From Vibrio metoecus (GTDB taxonomy: Bacteria > Pseudomonadota > Gammaproteobacteria > Enterobacterales > Vibrionaceae): a stretch of DNA of 64,000 nucleotides. Within the stretch, counting starts at the first letter, position 1. Each line of letters starts with the position of its first letter. Below, piece by piece: positions 53,130-60,549 of this stretch. The notes under the pieces are model-generated. The model ran no database searches, was not told the DNA's origin, and saw nothing but the letters and a program-made list of their open reading frames with translations. The stretch is taken from positions 1,860,001 through 1,924,000 of the forward strand of contig NZ_CP035686.1 of NCBI RefSeq assembly GCF_009665255.1, given 5' to 3'. The position numbers and the translations under genes are program-made.

Positions 53130-53909
53130 ATGTCTCTTCATCTTGTCATTATTGATGCTCTTAATTTGATCCGTCGTGTTCACTCTGCGCAGCCCGATCC
53201 GAATGACATAGCCAGAACTGCCGAAACAACCACTCGTACTTTGCAACGCATCATTAATGAAGCTCAACCTAGCCACATGATTGCAGTGTTTGACCATCAT
53301 CTTTCTGATCGTGGTTGGCGCGCCGAATTACTCCCCAGCTATAAAGCCAATCGTAAACCCATGCCAGAGGTATTACAGCAAGGGCTTGAAACCATTCAAG
53401 ATGCTTGGTGGCAATTAGGGATTGATTCTCTGCTGTCAGAAGGGGATGAAGCAGATGATCTGGTGGCGACACTGGCTTGTAAAGTGGCCGCACATCAAGA
53501 GAAAGTGACGATCATCTCGACGGATAAAGGCTACTGCCAACTGCTTTCGCCAACCTTACAGATTCGCGACTACTTTCAACAGCGCTGGTTAGATGAACCG
53601 TTTATTGCGCAAGAGTTTGGGGTAACGCCAGCACAATTAACCGACTATTGGGGATTAACAGGCGTCAGTTCAAGCCAAGTTCCCGGCGTTGCGGGCATTG
53701 GCCCAAAAGCCGCCAAAGAGATTTTGAACCAATTCGCCAATATCGAAGAAGCGTACGCAAGCTCTGAGCTGCCGGAGAAATACCGGAAAAAACTCGATCC
53801 ACAGATTGAAATGGCGCGCATCTGCAAACAAGTCAGCGCCCTAAAAACGGACATCGAGCTAGGCTTTAACTTACAAGATATCCGTTTTAATCCACCATTG
53901 GCTGACTAA
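53130..53909 (+). CDS. xni: Xni, flap endonuclease-like protein (ExoIX)
   Basis: The 259-residue 5'-nuclease-family protein has the N-terminal LVIIDALNLIRRVH, an acidic cluster EGDEADDLVATLACKVA (near residue 105) and TDKGYCQLL. Its helix-3-turn-helix DNA-binding motif is GVAGIGPKAAKEIL (near 190). Xni proteins lack some of the metal-binding acidic residues of full 5'-nucleases and use one metal site with K+. A TTG at 53124 is in frame two codons upstream. The ribosome site is weak. Confidence 0.93.
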   Translation: MSLHLVIIDALNLIRRVHSAQPDPNDIARTAETTTRTLQRIINEAQPSHMIAVFDHHLSDRGWRAELLPSYKANRKPMPEVLQQGLETIQDAWWQLGIDSLLSEGDEADDLVATLACKVAAHQEKVTIISTDKGYCQLLSPTLQIRDYFQQRWLDEPFIAQEFGVTPAQLTDYWGLTGVSSSQVPGVAGIGPKAAKEILNQFANIEEAYASSELPEKYRKKLDPQIEMARICKQVSALKTDIELGFNLQDIRFNPPLAD

Positions 53910-53940
53910 ATCAGCACCTGGTTGATCATAACTGAACCGG

Positions 53941-54327
53941 CTACTGGCTTTTCAACGCCGCGTAACTAAACCAGCCCCAGCCCAGTATAAACATTAGCCC
54001 ACCAAAAGGCGTAATCGGGCCAAACCACTTCACGCCCGTGAGTGCCAACGCGTACAAACTACCGCTAAAGCAAAGAATACCGACCAAGAAAAACAGCCCC
54101 GCACGATAAAAGCCTTTTTGTGCAGCAGGTTGAATCGGTAACAGCAATAACACGCCACAAACCAACAAGGCCAATGCATGAATAAATTGGTACTGCACGC
54201 CCGTTTCAAACACACCAAGTAGATAAGGGCTTAAGATCTTTTTTAGGCCATGCGCAGCAAATGCGCCCAACCCCACCGCAATCCCTGACAATACACCACC
54301 GATGGTGAGTAAATACTTACTGCTCAT
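53941..54327 (-). CDS. YgdD-like DUF423 membrane protein
   Basis: The 128-residue protein has four membrane segments: LLTIGGVLSGIAVGLGAFAA, FIHALALLVCGVLLLLP, a segment near 75-95 (FFLVGILCFSGSLYALALTG) and PFGGLMFILGWGWFSYAALK, with the family motif AHGLKK. Function is unknown. Its position beside gcvA is conserved in enterobacteria (ygdD), so it is probably co-transcribed with gcvA. Confidence 0.9.
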   Translation of the reverse strand: MSSKYLLTIGGVLSGIAVGLGAFAAHGLKKILSPYLLGVFETGVQYQFIHALALLVCGVLLLLPIQPAAQKGFYRAGLFFLVGILCFSGSLYALALTGVKWFGPITPFGGLMFILGWGWFSYAALKSQ

Positions 54328-54349
54328 CCTCTACCTCATCTTCTCCAGC

Positions 54350-55270
54350 TTAATGGCTATGTTCATGCTGCAAGATATCGACTTGCTCACTGCGCGCTTT
54401 TTTCAGCATCCAATCACGAAATGTGGCAATCCGCCCCATGTCAGCTTGCTTTTCATGGCACACCACGTAGAAAGCATTATTGGTCATCAGCACTTCATCA
54501 AACGGAGCAATTAAGCGCCCGGCATCAATTTCGGGTTGCGCTAATACGTTGTTGCCTAATGCTACCCCTTGCCCATGTGCGGCCGCTTGCAACACCATAG
54601 TAGAGTGGCTAAAAATGGGGCCGTGATTCACATTGACATTATCCAGACCGTTCTCTTTGGCAAATTGTTTCCAATCCTTACGCGACGTATCGTGCAACAG
54701 TGTATGCAACGATAAATCTTTTAAAGTCTCCATTGGCTTACTTCCTAGTAGCAGTGCTGGCGAACAGAGAGGGATCAAAAATTCTTGATACAACTTATCG
54801 GCACGTAAACCCGGCCAATTGCCTCGCCCATAATAGATCGCCACATCTACATCATCGGTAAGCGAACCTTCGTCCATATCCACCGCTTTGATACGCACAT
54901 CAATATCCGGTTCTTGTTGGTTGAAATCCGCTAAACGTGGCACTAGCCATTGAATCGCAAAACTCGGCGGTAGACTAATGGTCAGCGCCCCTTTTTCACT
55001 TCGCTCAAGTAATTTATCGGTCGCTTCAGCTAATGAGCTGAAAATATCTTTTATGTCGAGGAAATAACTTTGCCCCTCTTCCGTTAGGAGCAAAGAGCGA
55101 TTTCGTCGGCGAAAAAGCTTCAGACCTAAAAACTCTTCTAACGCTTTGATTTGGTGGCTAACTGCGGCCTGTGTCACAAATAATTCTTCGGCAGCTCGGG
55201 TAAAACTTAAATGGCGAGCGGCCGCTTCAAACACTTTTAACGAATTGAGGGGAGGCAATCTTCTGGACAT
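54350..55270 (-). CDS. gcvA: GcvA, LysR-type regulator of glycine cleavage and of gcvB
   Basis: The 306-residue LysR regulator starts at the ATG at 55270, with GAG upstream (a longer frame to 55312 lacks family sequence). Its winged HTH is LNSLKVFEAAARHLSFTRAA followed by VTQAAVSHQIKALEEFLGLK, and its effector domain has AIQWLVPRLADFNQQEPDID. E. coli GcvA activates gcvTHP and the small RNA gcvB when glycine is present; the divergent gcvB copy lies next to it, as in E. coli. Confidence 0.94.
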   Translation of the reverse strand: MSRRLPPLNSLKVFEAAARHLSFTRAAEELFVTQAAVSHQIKALEEFLGLKLFRRRNRSLLLTEEGQSYFLDIKDIFSSLAEATDKLLERSEKGALTISLPPSFAIQWLVPRLADFNQQEPDIDVRIKAVDMDEGSLTDDVDVAIYYGRGNWPGLRADKLYQEFLIPLCSPALLLGSKPMETLKDLSLHTLLHDTSRKDWKQFAKENGLDNVNVNHGPIFSHSTMVLQAAAHGQGVALGNNVLAQPEIDAGRLIAPFDEVLMTNNAFYVVCHEKQADMGRIATFRDWMLKKARSEQVDILQHEHSH

Positions 55271-55325
55271 AGAGATACTCGGTTCAAGATTAGTTTTTTT
55301 AATCTGAAACATTATAATTTGTCCG

Positions 55326-55354
55326 TTGCTAACCGACCAGAGAAAATCTATATT
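55326..55354 (+). promoter_or_regulatory. gcvB promoter
   Basis: A -35 TTGCTA (55326-55331) and a -10 TATATT (55349-55354) are separated by 17 bases; the predicted start is near 55361. GcvA sites should lie between here and gcvA, but I could not assign one. Confidence 0.7.
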
Positions 55355-55360
55355 TCACCG

Positions 55361-55567
55361 CGCAGCAACGGCCTGAACGGCTTGATTTCCTTGTAAATCA
55401 ATAGGCTTAGTTGTTGCGATGTTGTGTTTGCAAACTCGAAATTCGAGTTAGGTAGTTTCTACCATCTGTTTTGTGCAGTTATCCCTGCCACAAAACAAAT
55501 ACTTCCTGTATTTATTTTTGACCTGTCTGTCAAATTTTTAGCACCGCCTGTTGGCGGTGTTTTTTTA
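55361..55567 (+). ncRNA. gcvB: GcvB small RNA
   Basis: GcvB is an Hfq-dependent small RNA that represses many amino-acid and peptide transporter mRNAs. Here the G/U-rich seed R1 reads GTTGTTGCGATGTTGTGTTT (55410-55429). The R2 region has ACTTCCTGTATTTA (55501-55514) followed by GACCTGTCTGTC, as in E. coli GcvB, and the 3' terminator AGCACCGCC/GGCGGTG matches the E. coli one. The position, divergent from gcvA, is the same. The length of about 207 bases agrees with the roughly 200-base E. coli RNA. The 5' end is inferred from the promoter. Confidence 0.9.
55542..55567 (+). terminator. gcvB terminator
   Basis: CACCGCC (55542-55548) pairs with GGCGGTG (55553-55559) around TGTT, followed by seven T. 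Confidence 0.95.
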
Positions 55568-55611
55568 TCTGCATTTTCTGTCACGACCAAGTAACCGGAG
55601 AATGTTAAGCG

Positions 55612-55649
55612 AAAAAAAACGCAGAGCCTGCTGAGCAAACTCTGCGTTT
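55612..55649 (-). terminator. thiI terminator
   Basis: AAACGCAGAG (55617-55626) pairs with CTCTGCGTTT (55640-55649), with a T-run on the minus strand, 17 bases after the thiI stop. Confidence 0.85.
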
Positions 55650-55665
55650 CCATTCATGATCGCGC

Positions 55666-57117
55666 TTATGGGCGATAGACTTTCACGTTGCTAAAGCCTT
55701 GTTCTTGCAGGTAGAGCGCTTGTAAGCGGCTCATCACACCACGTGAGCAGTACAGCAAGTAAGTTTTCGACTGATCCAAATCACCAAACTGGGTCGCGAG
55801 CTTGTAGAACGGCAGGTGCTTCACTTCAACGCCTGCGATCTCAAGTGGACTTTCATCCTCTTCGTCTGGACTACGAATATCTAACACAACCGCGTTGCTC
55901 TCTTCAGCCGAGTTCACTAACTCCACTTCAGGTGCTTTTTCAAGTGACTCTTTACCAATCTCACGAATGTCGATTTGACGTGCGTTGTACACCACTTGCT
56001 CAAGCAGAGCAAAATCGAATTTGGCTTCTTCTTCTTCCAACTTCTCTTTAATTGCTTTCACGGTTGGGCTTTTTGAAATCACACCACAGAACTCAGGCAT
56101 GGTTTTCGCGAAATCTTCCGTGCCGATTTCACGCGCTAGACGAATGATGTCTTCTTTATCCCAGTTGATCAGTGGACGCAGAATCAAAGTGTCAGTCACA
56201 TTGTCGATATGGCGCAGGTTGGTCAGGGTTTGGCTAGACACTTGACCGAGAGCTTCACCCGTCACTAATGCTTGAATACCAAACTTCTCAGCTACCATGC
56301 CGGCTGCGCGCATAAACATACGCTTCAGCACAACGCCCATTTGGCCATCATCAATTTTCTCTAAAATCTCAGCCACAACAGGCTCGAAATCGATCGCGAT
56401 AAAACGGACTTTGGCGGATGACCCGTATTTTTGCCACAAGTAGTAAGCGGTTTGCTTAACGCCAATCTCGTGGGCTGGGCCACCAAGATTGAAGAAGCAG
56501 TAATGCACTTTTGAGCCACGTTTGATGTGCAGATAGCTCGACACACCTGAGTCAAAGCCACCAGAAATCAGGCTCAACACATCCTCTTGAGTACCCAGCG
56601 GGAAGCCCCCCAAACCTTTATGGCGTGCAATCACTTGGTTTAGAAGTTCATCGACAACTTCCACTTGCACCGTCACATCAGGGTTGGTCAGTTTCACCTT
56701 AGCACTTGCTACCGCTTGATTAAGGCCACCACCGACATAACGCTCAAGCTCAATCGAAGTAAAATCATGCTTACCGCGACGCTTCGCGCGCACCACGAAC
56801 GTTTTGTTTTCGATATTGGGGCGGTTCAGTTCCAGCACTTGCTCATAGATGTTGTGCAGATCGGTGAATGTTGACTGCTGCACTTCCAGAATTTGCTGAA
56901 TACCCGGTGTGGTAGTCAGAATCTCCAACACTTGCGCATAATACGTATCGCAGTTAGCCGTCACTTCAATATGATCGCGACGATTGAATACCGCCACCCC
57001 TTGTGTGCGGGCTTTCACAATAATTCGAATATTGCTTTCAAGGATCTTTGTGAAACGCTTACGTACCGATTCACTTTTCACAAAAATTTCCGGATGGGGT
57101 TTGACGATAAATTTCAT
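55666..57117 (-). CDS. thiI: ThiI, tRNA 4-thiouridine synthase / thiamine sulfurtransferase
   Basis: The 483-residue cytoplasmic enzyme makes s4U8 in tRNA and passes sulfur to thiamine synthesis. It has an N-terminal ferredoxin-like/THUMP region (about 1-165) and an ATP pyrophosphatase PP-loop SLISGGFDSGVSSY (near residue 180). The catalytic Cys of the central domain is in MPEFCGVISKSPT, and a C-terminal rhodanese domain carries the persulfide Cys in LLYCSRGVMSRLQALYL. Its length matches E. coli ThiI. All key residues are intact. Confidence 0.97.
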   Translation of the reverse strand: MKFIVKPHPEIFVKSESVRKRFTKILESNIRIIVKARTQGVAVFNRRDHIEVTANCDTYYAQVLEILTTTPGIQQILEVQQSTFTDLHNIYEQVLELNRPNIENKTFVVRAKRRGKHDFTSIELERYVGGGLNQAVASAKVKLTNPDVTVQVEVVDELLNQVIARHKGLGGFPLGTQEDVLSLISGGFDSGVSSYLHIKRGSKVHYCFFNLGGPAHEIGVKQTAYYLWQKYGSSAKVRFIAIDFEPVVAEILEKIDDGQMGVVLKRMFMRAAGMVAEKFGIQALVTGEALGQVSSQTLTNLRHIDNVTDTLILRPLINWDKEDIIRLAREIGTEDFAKTMPEFCGVISKSPTVKAIKEKLEEEEAKFDFALLEQVVYNARQIDIREIGKESLEKAPEVELVNSAEESNAVVLDIRSPDEEDESPLEIAGVEVKHLPFYKLATQFGDLDQSKTYLLYCSRGVMSRLQALYLQEQGFSNVKVYRP

Positions 57118-57304
57118 AAGCTTATTCGCAATCTAGATGAACGATGTGGCGTTTGGCTTCAACCAGCACTGAAATATCAAGCCGTTTGGGGCATTCACGC
57201 TAAAGGGGCGGCATTATACACGATTCCATCGGAGAGAGAAAAGCCCGTAAAAAGGCCAGCCATTCGACTTGCCTTTGTAAAACAGTACTCAGTAAAAAAC
57301 CAGG

Positions 57305-58264
57305 CTAGGGTTTGGCGGGCGCACCCAGTGAAGGTACTTCATCGCTATACAGTGGATCCCCTTGCAAAATGCTGATTTCAACACGGCGATTCAGCGCACG
57401 CTGTGCTTCGGTATCATTGGGGCCGAGCGGTTGAGTATCGGCCATGCCGCGAACCTGTAATCGCTGATGATCAAAGCCTTTCACTTTCTCCATCTCCTGC
57501 GCTACTGAAACGGCACGCTGCGCGGAAAGATCCCAATTTGAACGATAGAGCTCAGAATCCAATTTTTGGTTATCCGTATGCCCCGTCACTCGTACTTTAC
57601 CGGGAATGTCTTTCACCAAATCTGCGATTTGACGCACTAGCGGACGGAATTTTGGTTGCAAGAAAGCCGACCCTTCAGGGAAAGCGCCCTTCTCTCGGAT
57701 CCGAATATCAATCTGCTGTCCCAAGTTTTCCACTTCAATCGCGCCTTGTTCAATCTCACGTGATAAGGCTTTTTTAATGCTCTCAGCAACGGTTTCCATC
57801 TGATCAGACATGGCTTGCGCTTGCTGCTGTTGCATTTCCGATTGGGTATTTTGGTTATCTTGGACGGAAGTTTCTGCCGACTGACCACCAGTAAGCTGAC
57901 CAGAATCGCGTTGGTTACCACCAGCACGGTCTGACTCACCTTCTTGGAATTCAAGCGTTTGCTGGGTGATATCGATGGTTTGTTGCATGATCACATCAAT
58001 CGGCGTTGGCTCTGGACGTCCAGGACGAAACTCTTGGGCAATAATGCTGGTGCCTTTAGGAATGTCTTTGACTTCCAAGCGGTTTTGTACACCAAACGCA
58101 AACTTCATCGAACCCGCAATTTGCTTAAACTTCAGTACATCCATCTCGGAAAACGAGAGTAAGAGTACGAAGAAACACATCAGTAGCGACATCAAATCCG
58201 CAAACGTCCCGAGCCACATCGGTAGCCCAGGGGGAGGGCAAGTGCACTTCTCTTCGTCATCCAT
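57305..58264 (-). CDS. pomB: PomB, sodium-driven flagellar stator protein B
   Basis: The 319-residue protein has one N-terminal membrane helix with the ion-binding Asp in MWLGTFADLMSLLMCFFVLL. A long Gln/Ser-rich linker follows, then an OmpA-like peptidoglycan-binding domain (about 195-305, VRVTGHTDNQKLDSELYRSN, LQVRGMADTQPLGPND, RALNRRVEISIL). The Na+-type helix and the neighbouring pomA identify it as the polar flagellum stator. Its GGAG ribosome site precedes the ATG. It is 11 bases after pomA. Confidence 0.96.
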   Translation of the reverse strand: MDDEEKCTCPPPGLPMWLGTFADLMSLLMCFFVLLLSFSEMDVLKFKQIAGSMKFAFGVQNRLEVKDIPKGTSIIAQEFRPGRPEPTPIDVIMQQTIDITQQTLEFQEGESDRAGGNQRDSGQLTGGQSAETSVQDNQNTQSEMQQQQAQAMSDQMETVAESIKKALSREIEQGAIEVENLGQQIDIRIREKGAFPEGSAFLQPKFRPLVRQIADLVKDIPGKVRVTGHTDNQKLDSELYRSNWDLSAQRAVSVAQEMEKVKGFDHQRLQVRGMADTQPLGPNDTEAQRALNRRVEISILQGDPLYSDEVPSLGAPAKP

Positions 58265-58275
58265 AGGAGGCTCCG

Positions 58276-59040
58276 CTACTCTTTATCAACATCAAGAGCA
58301 CGCTTACCAGCGTTAAGATAGTTCTTCAAATAGCTATCGATAACCCTTGGGTTTTGTCCATCCTGAATCGCCAATACACCATCCATAATCAGACGGCGAT
58401 TGAGCGTTTCCTGATCACGGCGCAAAGCCAGTTTGTCGGCAATCGGGAAGAAGATCATATTGGAAAGTACCGCACCGTACAATGTGGTTAACAGTGCTAC
58501 CGCCATCGCAGGGCCGATCGATTTCGGGTCATCCATGTTGGACAACATGGCAACTAGCCCCACCAGTGTACCGATCATACCCATCGCAGGTGCCACGTCA
58601 CCAAAAGCGCGGAAGACTTGCGTACCTTTACTATGGCGTTCGTCAGTCAAAGCAATATCTTTTTGTAAAGTGGCGCGCACCACATCGGCATCATGTCCAT
58701 CTACCAACAGGTCAATCCCCTTCTGCATAAAGGGATTCGGAATTTCCATCTCTTCTAACGCCAAGAAACCACCTTTACGTGCCGCATCGGCCATTTCTAC
58801 GATCTTGGCAATCAAATCTTCTGGCTCATCCGCTTTAAACATAAAGGCTTTAGCGGCGATTTTTCCCGCACCAAAAAACTGCCCCATAGTAAATTTCATC
58901 ATCACAACGAAAACAGCGCCGCCCACTACGATCAGAACAGAGACCGTATCAACGAACATCATTAGGCTGCCGCCCAGCACCATCGCCATGATAACGAAAG
59001 CCATACCACCAATAAGGCCAATCAGTGTTGCTAAATCCAC
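58276..59040 (-). CDS. pomA: PomA, sodium-driven flagellar stator protein A
   Basis: The 254-residue inner-membrane MotA/PomA-family protein has four membrane helices and a cytoplasmic loop with the charged residues (RAFGDVAPAMGMIGTLVGLV region) that contact the rotor. The start is GTG at 59040 with GGAGGAG upstream. With PomB it forms the Na+ channel that powers the sheathed polar flagellum. A sigma-28-type promoter lies upstream. Confidence 0.96.
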   Translation of the reverse strand: MDLATLIGLIGGMAFVIMAMVLGGSLMMFVDTVSVLIVVGGAVFVVMMKFTMGQFFGAGKIAAKAFMFKADEPEDLIAKIVEMADAARKGGFLALEEMEIPNPFMQKGIDLLVDGHDADVVRATLQKDIALTDERHSKGTQVFRAFGDVAPAMGMIGTLVGLVAMLSNMDDPKSIGPAMAVALLTTLYGAVLSNMIFFPIADKLALRRDQETLNRRLIMDGVLAIQDGQNPRVIDSYLKNYLNAGKRALDVDKE

Positions 59041-59354
59041 GAAGCACTCCTCCGGCTACACATTCGCGATAATGAAAAGCTTACCCTCATTATCGGCAAC
59101 AGAATAAATTCTTTAATGAAATTGTCAGAATAGAGAACAAAAACCTTACTCAAGTGTATACGCAAACAGGCCGAAGATGCACCTGTGGTACACAGAGTTT
59201 TTACCCTTGGGATTGTGACTTTGTGGGCTTTTTTCCATTTCGTTATCTAACACGGTAAAAAAGCGTTCTATTTCTGACAAAATCGCTTGGTTAAATTTGA
59301 CCAGCTCAGCCCCCTGAGGTAACTTTCGTGCATCTTAAGTAAGGCATACAGATT
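59041..59354. promoter_or_regulatory. pomAB / xseB divergent promoter region with a sigma-28-like promoter
   Basis: On the minus strand, TAAA (59112-59115), a 14-base spacer and GCCGATAA (59090-59097) match the flagellar sigma-28 (FliA) consensus TAAA-N15-GCCGATAA with a spacer one base short. It is about 50-75 bases upstream of pomA, and motor genes belong to the FliA-dependent class in V. cholerae. The remaining stretch toward xseB holds no gene; a hairpin-like GACCAGCTCAGCCCC region has no T-run. Confidence 0.75.
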
Positions 59355-59597
59355 ATGGCGAGCAAGAAACCGGAAAACATGTCCTTCGAATCAACTATCG
59401 AAGAACTAGAGCAGTTGGTTGAACAACTGGAAAGTGGCGATCTGGCGCTGGATGAAGCACTGAGAAAATTTGAACGTGGTATTACGCTTGCCAGAGCTGG
59501 TCAACTGAAGTTGGATGACGCAGAGCAACGTGTACGCATCTTACTCAGTAACAGTGACGAAGCGCCACTCAGTGATTTTAACGACTTATCCGAGTAA
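59355..59597 (+). CDS. xseB: XseB, exodeoxyribonuclease VII small subunit
   Basis: The 80-residue protein has the family core MSFESTIEELEQLVEQLESG and LALDEALRKFERGITLARAG, a helical hairpin that binds the XseA large subunit. It begins the xseB-ispA-dxs operon. Confidence 0.96.
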   Translation: MASKKPENMSFESTIEELEQLVEQLESGDLALDEALRKFERGITLARAGQLKLDDAEQRVRILLSNSDEAPLSDFNDLSE

Positions 59598-59645
59598 GCC
59601 ATGCTCGGTATTACGATCTGAACAACTTATAAAGACGAGTGCTCT

Positions 59646-60530
59646 ATGATTGAGGCGTTATCCTCATACCAACAACGAAATAATCAGCAACTGGATCTGT
59701 GGCTGAACCGAATTCCTTTTCAGAGCTTGCCTTTGATTGAGGCGATGCGTTACGGGTTACTTCTTGGCGGCAAACGGGCTCGGCCTTACTTAGTCTACAT
59801 TACCGGACAAATGCTCGGCTGTGAGCTAAATGAATTAGATACTCCGGCCTCTGCGGTGGAGTGTATTCACGCTTATTCACTGATCCATGATGATTTACCG
59901 GCAATGGATGATGATGAACTGCGCCGCGGTAAACCGACTTGTCACATCGAGTTTGATGAAGCCACCGCCATTTTAACTGGCGATGCCCTGCAAACTCTGG
60001 CGTTTACCATTTTGGCCGAAGGCACTCTTTCTGCTGCGGGCGAAACGCAGCGTGTCGCCATGATTCAAGCCCTTGCCGAAGCCTCTGGCGCACAAGGTAT
60101 GTGCCTGGGTCAGGCGTTGGATTTGGCAGCCGAAAACCGTTTAGTTTCACTGGAAGAGTTGGAAAACATCCATCGTAATAAAACCGGCGCGTTGATGCGC
60201 TGCGCAATCCGTTTAGGTGCATTGGCTGCGGGCGAAAAAGGCCGAGCAATGTTACCGCATTTAGATCGTTACGCGGATGCAGTCGGCCTCGCATTCCAAG
60301 TCCAAGATGACATTCTGGATATCATCAGTGACACTGAAACCTTGGGGAAACCGCAAGGTTCTGACCAGCAATTGAATAAAAGTACCTACCCTGCTCTTTT
60401 AGGCTTAGAAGGAGCACAGGAAAAAGCACATACTCTGTTACAAGAAGCGCTTCTGGCTTTAGAAGCAATTCCCTACAATACTGAGCATCTAGAAGAGTTC
60501 GCCCGATATGTCGTCGAGCGCAAGAACTAA
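59646..60530 (+). CDS. ispA: IspA, farnesyl diphosphate synthase
   Basis: The 294-residue prenyl transferase condenses isopentenyl and dimethylallyl diphosphates to farnesyl diphosphate. The first Asp-rich motif is SLIHDDLPAMDDDELRRGKP (near 80-100) and the second DDILDIISDTETLGKPQGSD (near 220). GGKRARPYL is the substrate-binding element. It lies 48 bases after xseB and 19 before dxs, so the three are co-transcribed; its product feeds undecaprenyl phosphate, the VPS lipid carrier. Confidence 0.97.
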   Translation: MIEALSSYQQRNNQQLDLWLNRIPFQSLPLIEAMRYGLLLGGKRARPYLVYITGQMLGCELNELDTPASAVECIHAYSLIHDDLPAMDDDELRRGKPTCHIEFDEATAILTGDALQTLAFTILAEGTLSAAGETQRVAMIQALAEASGAQGMCLGQALDLAAENRLVSLEELENIHRNKTGALMRCAIRLGALAAGEKGRAMLPHLDRYADAVGLAFQVQDDILDIISDTETLGKPQGSDQQLNKSTYPALLGLEGAQEKAHTLLQEALLALEAIPYNTEHLEEFARYVVERKN

Positions 60531-60549
60531 ACAATAAGCGCGCATACTT

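Noticed and set aside
58433..59107. 224-codon plus-strand frame opposite pomA
   Set aside because: It mirrors the pomA codons (Ser/Thr/Ile-rich antisense), overlaps the pomA start and promoter, and matches no family I know.
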